In this document: positions 38,716 to 45,569 of the stretch, one piece after another
How positions within the stretch are numbered: position 1 is the stretch's first letter
Layout of the letters: each line of letters opens with the position of its first letter
Assembly: GCA_009840355.1 (NCBI GenBank)
Contig: VXNZ01000037.1
Coordinates: 1 to 54,464, forward strand
Direction of reading: 5' to 3'
Length of the DNA: 54,464 nucleotides
Source: Chloroflexota bacterium
GTDB lineage: Bacteria > Chloroflexota > Dehalococcoidia > Lucifugimonadales > JADFKI01
Position numbers and translations under genes: made by a program
Notes under the pieces: model-generated
What the model was told of the DNA's origin: nothing
Databases searched by the model: none
Seen by the model: only the letters and a program-made list of their open reading frames with translations

Positions 38716-39303
38716 CTAATTCAATGCCATTGCAACCTTGCGCGCGGCAATCCCTCTGTGGCTGACGGCGTTCTTTTCGGAATCTGACAGCTCCGACATT
38801 GTGCGATTTTGCTCCAGCAGCAAGAACGCCGGGTCGTAGCCGAAGCCGTTTTCGCCGCGCGGGGTCGATATGATGACGCCCTCGCACGCGCCATCATGCA
38901 ATTCGACATCGCCGTCCGGCGTGGCGATTGCTATGACACAACGGAATCTCGCTGTCCACGGCTGCGGATGCACAGCAAGATTGCTGAGCATCTTCGCTAT
39001 GCGGTCGGCATCGGTCGCGCCGGGTCCTGCGTATCGCGCGGAGTGCACGCCGGGAGCGCCGCCCAGCGCGTCCACTTCCAAGCCTGAGTCGTCCGCGAGC
39101 GTGCGAATGCCGGCGAGCCGCGCGTAGGTGGTCGCCTTCAGCACGGCGTTCTTCTCCAGCGTATCACCTGTCTCGTCAACATCCAAGTCTATGCCCACAT
39201 CCGTGAGCGAAAGCAGTTCTAACGGCACGTCTCGCAGCAGCTTTCGCAGTTCGGCGAGCTTGCCTTTGTTGTGTGTGGCGATTAGCAGTTTGTCCGTGGT
39301 CAT
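38716..39303 (-). CDS. rdgB: Non-canonical purine NTP pyrophosphatase (RdgB/HAM1)
   Basis: This 195-residue house-cleaning enzyme hydrolyses ITP, dITP and XTP to the monophosphate, keeping deaminated purines out of nucleic acids. The motifs are the opening IATHNKGKLAELRKLL, TLADDSGLEVDALGGAPGVHSARYAG, GENGFGYDPAFL and AVSHRGIAARK. Its start overlaps the stop of the AlkD-like gene by 4 bases (ATGA), which implies translational coupling of two damage-avoidance genes. Confidence 0.96.
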   Translation of the reverse strand: MTTDKLLIATHNKGKLAELRKLLRDVPLELLSLTDVGIDLDVDETGDTLEKNAVLKATTYARLAGIRTLADDSGLEVDALGGAPGVHSARYAGPGATDADRIAKMLSNLAVHPQPWTARFRCVIAIATPDGDVELHDGACEGVIISTPRGENGFGYDPAFLLLEQNRTMSELSDSEKNAVSHRGIAARKVAMALN

Positions 39304-40046
39304 CGTCGTGGGTTCTTCAATCCTGTTCTAAGTTTGTTGCGCACTTCACGCTTCACGCGGGCGGCGAGGCGGTCAGCGTGTGTGTCCAAGAACGCTTGGA
39401 CGGCGGCTGCATCGTGCCACACCAGTTCGCGCAACGCCCACGACAGCGCCTTTACCACCATATCTTCATGGTCTGCGGCGAGCGTCTTGCATATCGCAAG
39501 CGTGCGTCCCGTATCGCCCGTGCCGCCGTGCGAGCGCATATTTAGCGCGACCGTGCACACGAGCGCGGCGCGGCGCCACCAAAGGTCATTGGACAGCGAC
39601 CATTCGCATATCAACGCATCGCTCGCCAAGCCCTGCAGCCAAGCCGGTCCTGCCAGAGTGCGCGCGAATGCGTCAACGCTGTCCCATGTGTCAATGCCTG
39701 CGCCAATTTCATTAAGCAGCGCATCGTCAACGCTCTCGAACGCGGCTTTGTGGTTGCGGATGAGTTCATAAGCAATCCACCTCCGCCTGCCGCTCAAGTC
39801 TGTTCGCACAACATGCGTCGTACTGCCCGCTGCACCGTTTGCGCTGACATCCGCAACGGCATCCGCACGATCGTCTCGCGCCAATAGCGTGCGTGTGACA
39901 TCAATGACAACCGCAGCGTCCACCGTCTTCAGCGCGCGGCTATGTTCGTGGCGAACTTTGCGCACGGCTGCGGTCGTCTTGCTTGGCAGCGCGTCTATGT
40001 CGGCGGCTATGCGGGCTGCGGCATCGGACGGGTCGAACTTGGGCAT
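39300..40046 (-). CDS. AlkD-like DNA alkylation repair/HEAT-repeat protein
   Basis: This 248-residue helical protein resembles the AlkD family of DNA glycosylases, which excise alkylated bases using HEAT-like repeats. Suggestive stretches are RWIAYELIRNHKAAF, DTWDSVDAFARTLAGPAWL, WSLSNDLWWRRAALV and HEDMVVKALSWALRELVWHD. The last matches the pattern where AlkD carries its catalytic Asp and Trp residues. It lies between fba (4 bases) and rdgB (4-base overlap). Family assignment is by pattern only; some members are not repair enzymes. Confidence 0.75.
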   Translation of the reverse strand: MPKFDPSDAAARIAADIDALPSKTTAAVRKVRHEHSRALKTVDAAVVIDVTRTLLARDDRADAVADVSANGAAGSTTHVVRTDLSGRRRWIAYELIRNHKAAFESVDDALLNEIGAGIDTWDSVDAFARTLAGPAWLQGLASDALICEWSLSNDLWWRRAALVCTVALNMRSHGGTGDTGRTLAICKTLAADHEDMVVKALSWALRELVWHDAAAVQAFLDTHADRLAARVKREVRNKLRTGLKNPRR

Positions 40047-40050
40047 CGGG

Positions 40051-41073
40051 CTAGCTTCCCATGTCGGGCGTGTACTTGCCTTGCCTTGCTGCGCTGGTTA
40101 GCATCGCGCGGCGGTAGTATTCTTGCTGCGCCGCCTCCGTGTTCGCCGCGCTGCCGCCCCACGCCTGCAACGGCGCCGCCTGCAAGCCGCGTCCGTATGA
40201 GAAGCTGAGTTCCCACGGCGTGTTCATGCCGGCTGCGGCGCGGTTTATGGCGTCGAGATTTTCGGTGGCTTCGTCGTCGCTCTGCCCGCCGCTCAGGAAG
40301 ACGATGCCGGGCACGGCAGCCGGCACTTCGCGCATAAGGCAGTCCAGAGTGCGCTCCGCGACTTCTTGGGCGTTCGCGCGGTCGTCGGCGTCCTTGCCGG
40401 ACAGGACCATGTTCGGCTTCAGCAATGTGCCGCGCAAATCGACACGCTGCCGCGCGAGCTGGTCGTATAGTGCGTGCAGCGCGTTCAGCGTAACGTCGTG
40501 GCAGCGTTCGATGCTATGCTCGCCGTCCATCAGCGTCTCCGGCTCGACGATGGGCACAAGCCCGGCTTCTTGGCTGAGCGCGGCGAACCGCCCGAGCAGG
40601 TGCGCGTTGGCGTCGATGCAGTATTGGCTGGGGATGTTGTTGCCGATGGTGATGACCGCGCGCCACTTTGTAAAGCGCGCGCCGATTTCGTAGTACTCGG
40701 CGAGTCGGTCGCGCAAGCCGTCCAAGCCGTCGGTAATGAGTTCGCCCTCGGTGTTGGCGAGCGGATTGGTGCTGCGGTCAACCTTTATGCCGGGTATGAC
40801 GCCCTGCTCTTGCAGGACGTCCACTATAGGCGTGCCGTCCGCGCCGCGCTGTCGCAGCGTTTCGTCGTACAGAATGACGCCGCTGATGTACTCGTTCGCT
40901 CCCGGCGTGCGGAACAGCATCTCGCGGTAGTCGCGGCGGCTCTGCTCGGTGGATTCGACATTGATGGAGTCGAACCGGCGCTTGATGGTGTTGGTGCTCT
41001 CGTCTGCGGCGAGAATGCCCTTGGCAGGCGCGACAAGCGCGCGTGCGGTATCGTTCAGTTCGCCAATTGTCAT
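40051..41073 (-). CDS. fba: Fructose-bisphosphate aldolase class I
   Basis: This 340-residue Schiff-base aldolase cleaves fructose-1,6-bisphosphate. It matches the eukaryote-like class I family: LVAPAKGILAADESTNTIKRRF, EYISGVILYDETLRQ, ALYDQLARQRVDLRGTLLKPNMVL with the Schiff-base Lys in LLKPNMV, and VPGIVFLSGGQSDDEATENLDAIN. It ends at ELSFSYGRGLQAAPLQAWGG and a short tail. The start at 41073 is chosen because AGGAGA lies about 8 bases upstream. It is the first gene of a six-gene minus-strand run. Confidence 0.95.
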   Translation of the reverse strand: MTIGELNDTARALVAPAKGILAADESTNTIKRRFDSINVESTEQSRRDYREMLFRTPGANEYISGVILYDETLRQRGADGTPIVDVLQEQGVIPGIKVDRSTNPLANTEGELITDGLDGLRDRLAEYYEIGARFTKWRAVITIGNNIPSQYCIDANAHLLGRFAALSQEAGLVPIVEPETLMDGEHSIERCHDVTLNALHALYDQLARQRVDLRGTLLKPNMVLSGKDADDRANAQEVAERTLDCLMREVPAAVPGIVFLSGGQSDDEATENLDAINRAAAGMNTPWELSFSYGRGLQAAPLQAWGGSAANTEAAQQEYYRRAMLTSAARQGKYTPDMGS

Positions 41074-41160
41074 CGCAAATCTCCTAGCGGGTATTTGCCT
41101 CACATTTTAGCACACAGGGCACTTAAATCTATGCACAGGACAGGGGCTTTCGATGGCACT

Positions 41161-41251
41161 CTGAATGAAGTGAAGGGTCTAAAATCGCTGTGTGAGCAAG
41201 ACAGCCCATAGTCAGCGATTTCAGATTTATCGAAGCGAGAAATAACATAGC
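41161..41251. repeat. Palindromic repeat with TCTAAA-TCGCTG arms
   Basis: The left arm GGTCTAAAATCGCTG (about 41177-41191) faces CAGCGATTTCAGATTT (about 41214-41229) across about 22 bases. The flanks GAATGAAGTGAAGGG and TCGAAGCGAGAAAT match the repeat at 53102-53190. This is a dispersed, MITE-like inverted repeat family. Confidence 0.6.
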
Positions 41252-41277
41252 GGAGGAACACAATAGCCGAAAGCCCT

Positions 41278-41304
41278 TGATGTACAGGATATGACGGGAT
41301 GAGA
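41278..41304 (+). repeat. Dispersed CAGGATGGG-type repeat
   Basis: This shares a 15-base TTGATGTACAGGATA block with 43822-43836, followed by GACGGGATGAGA. It is the same family as the units at 31051 and 47483. Confidence 0.5.
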
Positions 41305-41389
41305 TTGGCTTTGATCTATATTGTTCATCCCGTTTATCATGCAGCCTGTCAGTTTGCATCCCGTGCCTTCTATCTTGATGAGCGTGCGG

Positions 41390-41845
41390 CTAGGCGTCGC
41401 GCAGCGCCTGCAATATCTCAATCGAGTGGTGGGCGTGGCTTTTTATGGCGAATTCGTTGTGGTGGGCGCTTTGGATTTTGCCAGAAGAGTCTATGACATA
41501 GGTTACGCGGGATGTGCCTAGCCCAAAGCGGCGTTGGACGTCGTAGAGGCGGCGTACTTCGCCGGTACGGTCAGACGCCAGGCTATATGGCAAGCCGAGT
41601 TCGCGTGCGAAGGCGTCGAGCGCGGCGGACGTGTCCGTGCTGATGCCTAGGACGACGGCATCGGATTGCGCGATGTTGTCGTGGCTGTCGCGGAACTCCG
41701 CGGCTTCTATGCTTCAGCCGCGTGTGCCTGCGCGCGGGAAGAAGAATATCACGACATTTTGACCGCGATGTTCGGACAAGATGAAGGTGTCGCCGGAGTC
41801 TAGTGTCAGAGTGAAGTCTGGGGCTATTGTGCCGACTTTTAACAT
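41390..41845 (-). CDS. Peroxiredoxin (BCP/PrxQ type), candidate selenoprotein with in-frame UGA at the peroxidatic position
   Basis: Reading through one TGA (41714-41716) gives a 151-residue peroxiredoxin of normal BCP length. It runs VGTIAPDFTLTLDSGD, then VVIFFFPRAGTRG, then the TGA, then SIEAAEFRDS, VVLGISTDTSAALDAFA, LPYSLASDRTGEVRRLYDV and SRVTYVIDSSGKI. In this family the sequence is FYPKAxTPGCT, and the Cys there is the peroxidatic residue. The TGA replaces exactly that codon, and nothing else in the frame is disrupted. A SECIS-like hairpin follows immediately. The resolving Cys five residues on is Ala, as in 1-Cys types. I infer selenocysteine; a one-base TGC-to-TGA nonsense mutation is the alternative. 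The ATG at 41845 is used; one at 41860 is also in frame. Confidence 0.75.
41683..41719 (-). promoter_or_regulatory. Candidate bacterial SECIS element
   Basis: On the mRNA, GGCU (including the U of UGA) can pair with AGCC 37 bases on. Inside is a perfect 5-pair stem, CGCGG/CCGCG, capped by the loop AGUU. The loop starts 16 bases after UGA and has G at its second position. This fits the known bacterial SECIS model (apical loop 16-37 bases from UGA, G among the first two loop bases). It is also coding sequence, as bacterial SECIS elements are. Confidence 0.6.
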
Positions 41846-41870
41846 AATTACATCATCCATCCAGTTATGC

Positions 41871-41937
41871 AGTCCTGTCCCCATCCCCCGCTTTCGCGAG
41901 GGCAGGCTCTTACCTTCGCCTTGAGAGGGACGGGACT
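41871..41937. repeat. 67-base inverted repeat between LLM and peroxiredoxin genes
   Basis: AGTCCTGTCCC (41871-41881) pairs with GGGACGGGACT (41927-41937) with one G-T wobble. The inner part contains CCCCCGCTTTCGCGAGGG. It may be a mobile palindrome or an RNA structure downstream of the monooxygenase stop. Confidence 0.5.
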
Positions 41938-43077
41938 CTACCTCTGTGTGCTGCCGGGGGCAAAGCGGGCGCGTTGTAGTTCTTCGGTGGTTATGGGTGG
42001 CTGCTCTAGGAGCTCGGCGTAGAGGGTGACAGGCGGATGGTAGTCTCGCAGGGCGGGTAGCACTTCTTCGCCCATCAGGCGGACGGAGCGCATCAGCTTT
42101 TCGTGCTCGATGCCGCCGAACATCATCCAATTGCTGATGTGCGTCGCTCCTGCGTCCGCGGCGCGGCGGAACTTCTCGATGACCGTCTCAGGGCTGCCGA
42201 AATACAGCCTGTCCAAGAACGCATCATCGTCTAGCTCGCCGTCGAATGGGCTTGCGTCCGCCTTGCCGTTCGTCACATCGTGGCGGTTTAAGCCGCGCTG
42301 GGCGCGAGTCTGCCAGCGCACATAGGGCAGCGCCTCGAGCGCCTCTTCGTCAGTCGGCGCGACATGCGTCATGCATTGCAGGGCGAGCGATGTGCTGCCA
42401 TCTGCTGCAATTCCGAGCGGCTTTCCCGCCGCCTTGCGAGCCTGCAAATACGAGCCGAGCTGCCGTTTCACGCCATCCATGCCTAGGTTGCTCGACGATA
42501 ATGGCAACATGTCGTGCTGCGCTGCGAGCTGCATGGATTCCACGCTCGTGCCGGAAATCCACAGCGGCGGGTGCGGTTTTTGCATCGGCTTGGGGAACAC
42601 GGTTATCGGATTTTCGATGCGGACATACTCACCGTCGTATGTGAACGATTCGTCCGATGTCCACGCCTTCAGCAGCACCTCGAATGTCTCTTGGAACTTA
42701 GTACGCGACTCACCGAGCTCACTGCCGAAGCCTGCCATCTCGTAACCCTGATAGCCCCTGCCGATGCCGCACATAAGCCTGCCGTCGATGAGATTGTCGA
42801 GCACGGCGATCTCTTCGGCGAGGCGCAGCGGCTGCCACACGGGCAGGATAACGGACGCGGTGCCGACTTTGATGCGCCGCGTGCGCTGCCCAATGTAGAG
42901 CGCCTGCATCAGTGGCGCGGGCGAGTTGCCGTAATTCGTGAAGTGGTGCTCGGCAATGAGGCAGTAGTCGAAGCCCATCTCCTCCGAGTACTGCACCTGC
43001 TGCACGCCCTCCTCAAAGAGCGTCTTCCAATTGCGCAGCGTCGGGTTGGGCCATTCCAAAAACAAGCCGAATTTCAA
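41938..43077 (-). CDS. LLM-class flavin-dependent (luciferase-like) monooxygenase
   Basis: This 379-residue protein has the bacterial luciferase-like barrel: KFGLFLEWPNPT, YCLIAEHHFTNYGNSPAPLMQALYIGQRTRRIKVGTASVILP, PLRLAEEIAVLDNLIDGRLMCGIGRGYQGYEMAGFG and PLWISGTSVES. The AEHHF and GIGRGY stretches line the F420/FMN site. These enzymes oxidise diverse organics with reduced flavin. SAR202 Chloroflexi are known for many such genes. A TTG start (43077) with a weak GGAC site is the best visible. The gene overlaps nothing and ends next to the inverted repeat. Confidence 0.92.
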   Translation of the reverse strand: MKFGLFLEWPNPTLRNWKTLFEEGVQQVQYSEEMGFDYCLIAEHHFTNYGNSPAPLMQALYIGQRTRRIKVGTASVILPVWQPLRLAEEIAVLDNLIDGRLMCGIGRGYQGYEMAGFGSELGESRTKFQETFEVLLKAWTSDESFTYDGEYVRIENPITVFPKPMQKPHPPLWISGTSVESMQLAAQHDMLPLSSSNLGMDGVKRQLGSYLQARKAAGKPLGIAADGSTSLALQCMTHVAPTDEEALEALPYVRWQTRAQRGLNRHDVTNGKADASPFDGELDDDAFLDRLYFGSPETVIEKFRRAADAGATHISNWMMFGGIEHEKLMRSVRLMGEEVLPALRDYHPPVTLYAELLEQPPITTEELQRARFAPGSTQR

Positions 43078-43142
43078 TTCACTGTCCTTTATCGTGGTTT
43101 GTAGTTCGTCGCTATCTTGTCAAACTGAACGCATCCTGCCCA

Positions 43143-43763
43143 TCAGTTATACCGGCTCATCGCTTCGTCGATGCCTTCGGATAGCAGGCAGGCGATGGCG
43201 TCGGCGGCGCGGGCTACGGTTCCGTCCACGACCTCGCGTTCGTTGGCTTCCATGGTGCCTATGACATGCTCAATCTGCCCCGCGTGTCCTGCGCCTTCGG
43301 GCGGGCGACCTACACCTATGCGGAGACGCGGGAAATCTTGGGATCCTGTCGCTTCGATGATGGATTTGATGCCGTTGTGTCCGCCCGCGCTGCCCTTGCG
43401 CCGCATGCGGATCTTGCCCGGCGGCAGGTTAATGTCGTCGCACACAACCAGCAGCTTGTCCATCGGCATACTGTAGCGTGCCGTCAGATAGCGGACAGCC
43501 GCGCCGCTGCGGTTGACGAATGTACGCGGCTTGACCAGAATGACGCGCCGGCTGTCAATCTCGCCCTCGCCGATGATAGACGACCTGTGCCGCCGTTCAA
43601 GCGTGATGCCATGCTTGTTCGCCAGCGCGTCGATGCACCAGAAGCCTGCGTTGTGTCGTGTGCCGGCGTATTCGGGACCGGGGTTTCCCAAGCCGACGAC
43701 GAGGGATGGTGGATGGAAGCGCTTATCTTGTTCGTCGCGTCTGGGGCGTAGTAGGTTGAGCAT
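43143..43763 (-). CDS. pth: Peptidyl-tRNA hydrolase
   Basis: This 206-residue enzyme releases tRNA from stalled peptidyl-tRNA. The family core is complete: LVVGLGNPGPEYAGTRHNAGFWCIDALA with the catalytic His in TRHNAG, FVNRSGAAV, LLVVCDDINLPPGKIRMRRKGSAGGHNGIKSII with the catalytic Asp and GGHNGIKS, and FPRLRIGVGRP. About 17 extra residues precede the core. No good ribosome binding site is visible at 43763. Confidence 0.95.
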   Translation of the reverse strand: MLNLLRPRRDEQDKRFHPPSLVVGLGNPGPEYAGTRHNAGFWCIDALANKHGITLERRHRSSIIGEGEIDSRRVILVKPRTFVNRSGAAVRYLTARYSMPMDKLLVVCDDINLPPGKIRMRRKGSAGGHNGIKSIIEATGSQDFPRLRIGVGRPPEGAGHAGQIEHVIGTMEANEREVVDGTVARAADAIACLLSEGIDEAMSRYN

Positions 43764-43822
43764 GTTTTATATTTTACATTATTCGCCGTGTCGCGCGTCA
43801 AAGTGGACAGGGAAATTAACAT

Positions 43823-43857
43823 TGATGTACAGGATAGTCAGGATAGGATTGACAGGG
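43823..43857 (+). repeat. Dispersed CAGGATAG-type repeat upstream of the cobalamin operon
   Basis: Three degenerate units (TACAGGATAGTCAGGATAGGATTGACAGG pattern, each a few bases apart) belong to the same family as 47483-47549. They lie in the cobalamin operon leader. Confidence 0.55.
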
Positions 43858-43875
43858 AATAACTTATCAAATTCC

Positions 43876-43917
43876 CACGCTTGCCTCCGCGTTCCGTGTT
43901 TTGCGGGGGAAAGCGTG
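43876..43917. repeat. Long hairpin in the cobalamin operon leader
   Basis: A 15-pair stem with one mismatch and one wobble, CACGCTTGCCTCCGC against GCGGGGGAAAGCGTG, has a loop of 12 bases. It lies about 56 bases upstream of the cbiC start. It lacks a following T-run on either strand and the B12-box, so I do not call it a terminator or a cobalamin riboswitch. Confidence 0.5.
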
Positions 43918-43972
43918 ATATTATGTACGGCAGTTTCAGAGATGCGCGCTTGATGGCGATTGATGATGCACG

Positions 43973-44671
43973 ATGGCAACGCACAACGCTTGGCGACGTG
44001 ATGACCGGCGGAGCGAGTTAGATTTGACGCTGCTGCAACGATTTGGGCTTACTCCGGATGAGATTGACCGGCGCAGCCTTGAGATGGTCGAAGACGCTAT
44101 GCCTCCGACGCCGCATCTGACGGTGCGCGAGCGGTATGTGCTCGGGCGCATCGTGCGCGCTGAGGGCGAGCCGCAGATTGTCGGGTCGGTACGGTTCAGC
44201 GACGGCGCCGTCGAGCGAGGCACGGCGGCAATCCGCGCCGGCGCCACCATCGTTACCGATGTGCGTATGGTTGAAGTGGGCACATCGAAAGCGCTGCTGA
44301 GACGCACCGGCAATCCGATTACCACTATGATAGACGCACCCAGCGTTGCGGAGCGCGCGAAACGGGAGGGTATCACGCGCTCCGCAGCCGCTATACGCGA
44401 GCTGATACCGCAGATTGACGGCGCGGTCGTCGCCGTGGGCAACGCTCCGACGGCGTTGCTCGCACTCCTAGACTGCGTGGACGAAGGCAAGGCTACACCG
44501 GCGCTTATAATCGGCATGCCCGTAGGCTTTGTCGCTTGCGCCGAGTCGAAAGACGAACTTGCCAAGCGCTCCGTGCCGCATATCACGATTCTGGGCAATC
44601 GCGGCGGCAGCAGCGCGGCGGCGGCGACGCTGAATGCTCTGCTATCCTTGACTATGGAAGATGCAATATGA
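43973..44671 (+). CDS. cbiC: Cobalt-precorrin-8X methylmutase
   Basis: This 232-residue protein (CbiC/CobH) moves the C11 methyl group to C12 to form cobyrinate. The signature stretches are RRSLEMVEDAM, GSVRFSDGAVERGTAAIRAGATIVTDVRMVEVG, GNAPTALLALLDCVDEGKATPALIIGMPVGFVACAESKDEL and TILGNRGGSSAAAATLNALL. The conserved His expected near the DxxxxxG region is not obvious at the usual place, but the rest is well conserved. It is first in a seven-gene operon and overlaps cbiX by 4 bases (ATGA). Confidence 0.93.
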   Translation: MATHNAWRRDDRRSELDLTLLQRFGLTPDEIDRRSLEMVEDAMPPTPHLTVRERYVLGRIVRAEGEPQIVGSVRFSDGAVERGTAAIRAGATIVTDVRMVEVGTSKALLRRTGNPITTMIDAPSVAERAKREGITRSAAAIRELIPQIDGAVVAVGNAPTALLALLDCVDEGKATPALIIGMPVGFVACAESKDELAKRSVPHITILGNRGGSSAAAATLNALLSLTMEDAI

Positions 44672-45555
44672 CCAGCGAGACAGGGAACGCGAGAGCCGCC
44701 GAAATGACATCTGAGAATATGAAATCCGGCAGACGGAACGGCGCATCGCCGGGCGCCGGTTGGGGCGTGGTGCTGCTTGCTCACGGCAGTCAGCGCGGCA
44801 ACCACACGATAGACGGTCTGCGCGAGATGGTGCGGCGTCTGCAATCCCACCTCGGTGAAGATAACGCCAAGGTCAGGATGGCGTGCATGGAGTTCATCCA
44901 GCCGGATTTGCCCAAGGCAGTCGCGGGTTTGGTGGCAGACGGCTGCACCGACATTACCGTTATGCCATTCCTGCTTGGGCAAGGCACGCACAGCACGGAA
45001 GACCTCGCAGAAGGGATAGAACGCTCGCTGGAAGAATACCCGCACATCCGCATCAAGGCGACTGCGGTGTTCGGAGCTGACCCGGCGCTGGTGGAAATAA
45101 TCAGGCAGCGTGTTCAGGCGCAAGTGGCACAGCGGAACGGCAGTGCAGGTTCGATCACAACGGGCACGACAGGCGCACCTATGGGTGTGATGCTAGTCAA
45201 AGCCGGCACACGATCGCAGGCTGAAGACCACCTGTGGCTGTACGAGATGGGGCGCATGCTCGAAGAGCAGCTCGGCGCGGGCTTTGCGGTGGCGGTGGCG
45301 CAGTCGCACTTCGGCCCGCCTACGATGGAAGAGGCGGTGGCGGACTTGGTGGAACGGCAAGGCGCGGCGTCCGTCACCTGCGTGCCGTACATCTTCTTCC
45401 CCGGGCTGATACTGACGAGGAACATCGTCGGTGGCGTGAAGACGCTGGAGCGGAAGTATCCTGGCGTTGGGTTCGCCGTTACGCCAACGCTCGGCGTGGA
45501 CGATGGGCTGGTTGAGCTTACGGCACGGCGCATCCTCGACGCGGCATACGATTAG
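44668..45555 (+). CDS. cbiX: Sirohydrochlorin cobaltochelatase CbiX (two-domain form)
   Basis: This 295-residue chelatase inserts Co2+ into sirohydrochlorin at the start of the anaerobic pathway. The N-terminal domain carries VVLLAHGSQRGNHTIDGL with the metal-site His and PFLLGQGTHSTEDL with the second His. The C-terminal CbiX-like domain carries VMLVKAGTRSQAEDHLWLYE, AQSHFGPPTMEEAVADLV and VPYIFFPGLILTRNIVGGV. It has a poorly conserved N-terminal leader of about 30 residues. The start overlaps the cbiC stop. Its presence indicates early cobalt insertion. Confidence 0.92.
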   Translation: MTSETGNARAAEMTSENMKSGRRNGASPGAGWGVVLLAHGSQRGNHTIDGLREMVRRLQSHLGEDNAKVRMACMEFIQPDLPKAVAGLVADGCTDITVMPFLLGQGTHSTEDLAEGIERSLEEYPHIRIKATAVFGADPALVEIIRQRVQAQVAQRNGSAGSITTGTTGAPMGVMLVKAGTRSQAEDHLWLYEMGRMLEEQLGAGFAVAVAQSHFGPPTMEEAVADLVERQGAASVTCVPYIFFPGLILTRNIVGGVKTLERKYPGVGFAVTPTLGVDDGLVELTARRILDAAYD

Positions 45556-45569
45556 CGTGGTATAGCAAG

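Larger units (their letters stand above)
41074..41389. other. Intergenic region with a palindromic repeat
   Basis: This 316-base spacer lies between the peroxiredoxin stop and the fba start. It holds the palindromic repeat 41161-41251 and a CAGGATGGG-type unit near 41278-41304. No gene is supported. Confidence 0.6.

Noticed and set aside
43770-43972. Cobalamin riboswitch upstream of the cbi operon
   Set aside because: No GCCACTG B12-box or matching core was seen; only a hairpin and a dispersed repeat are present.
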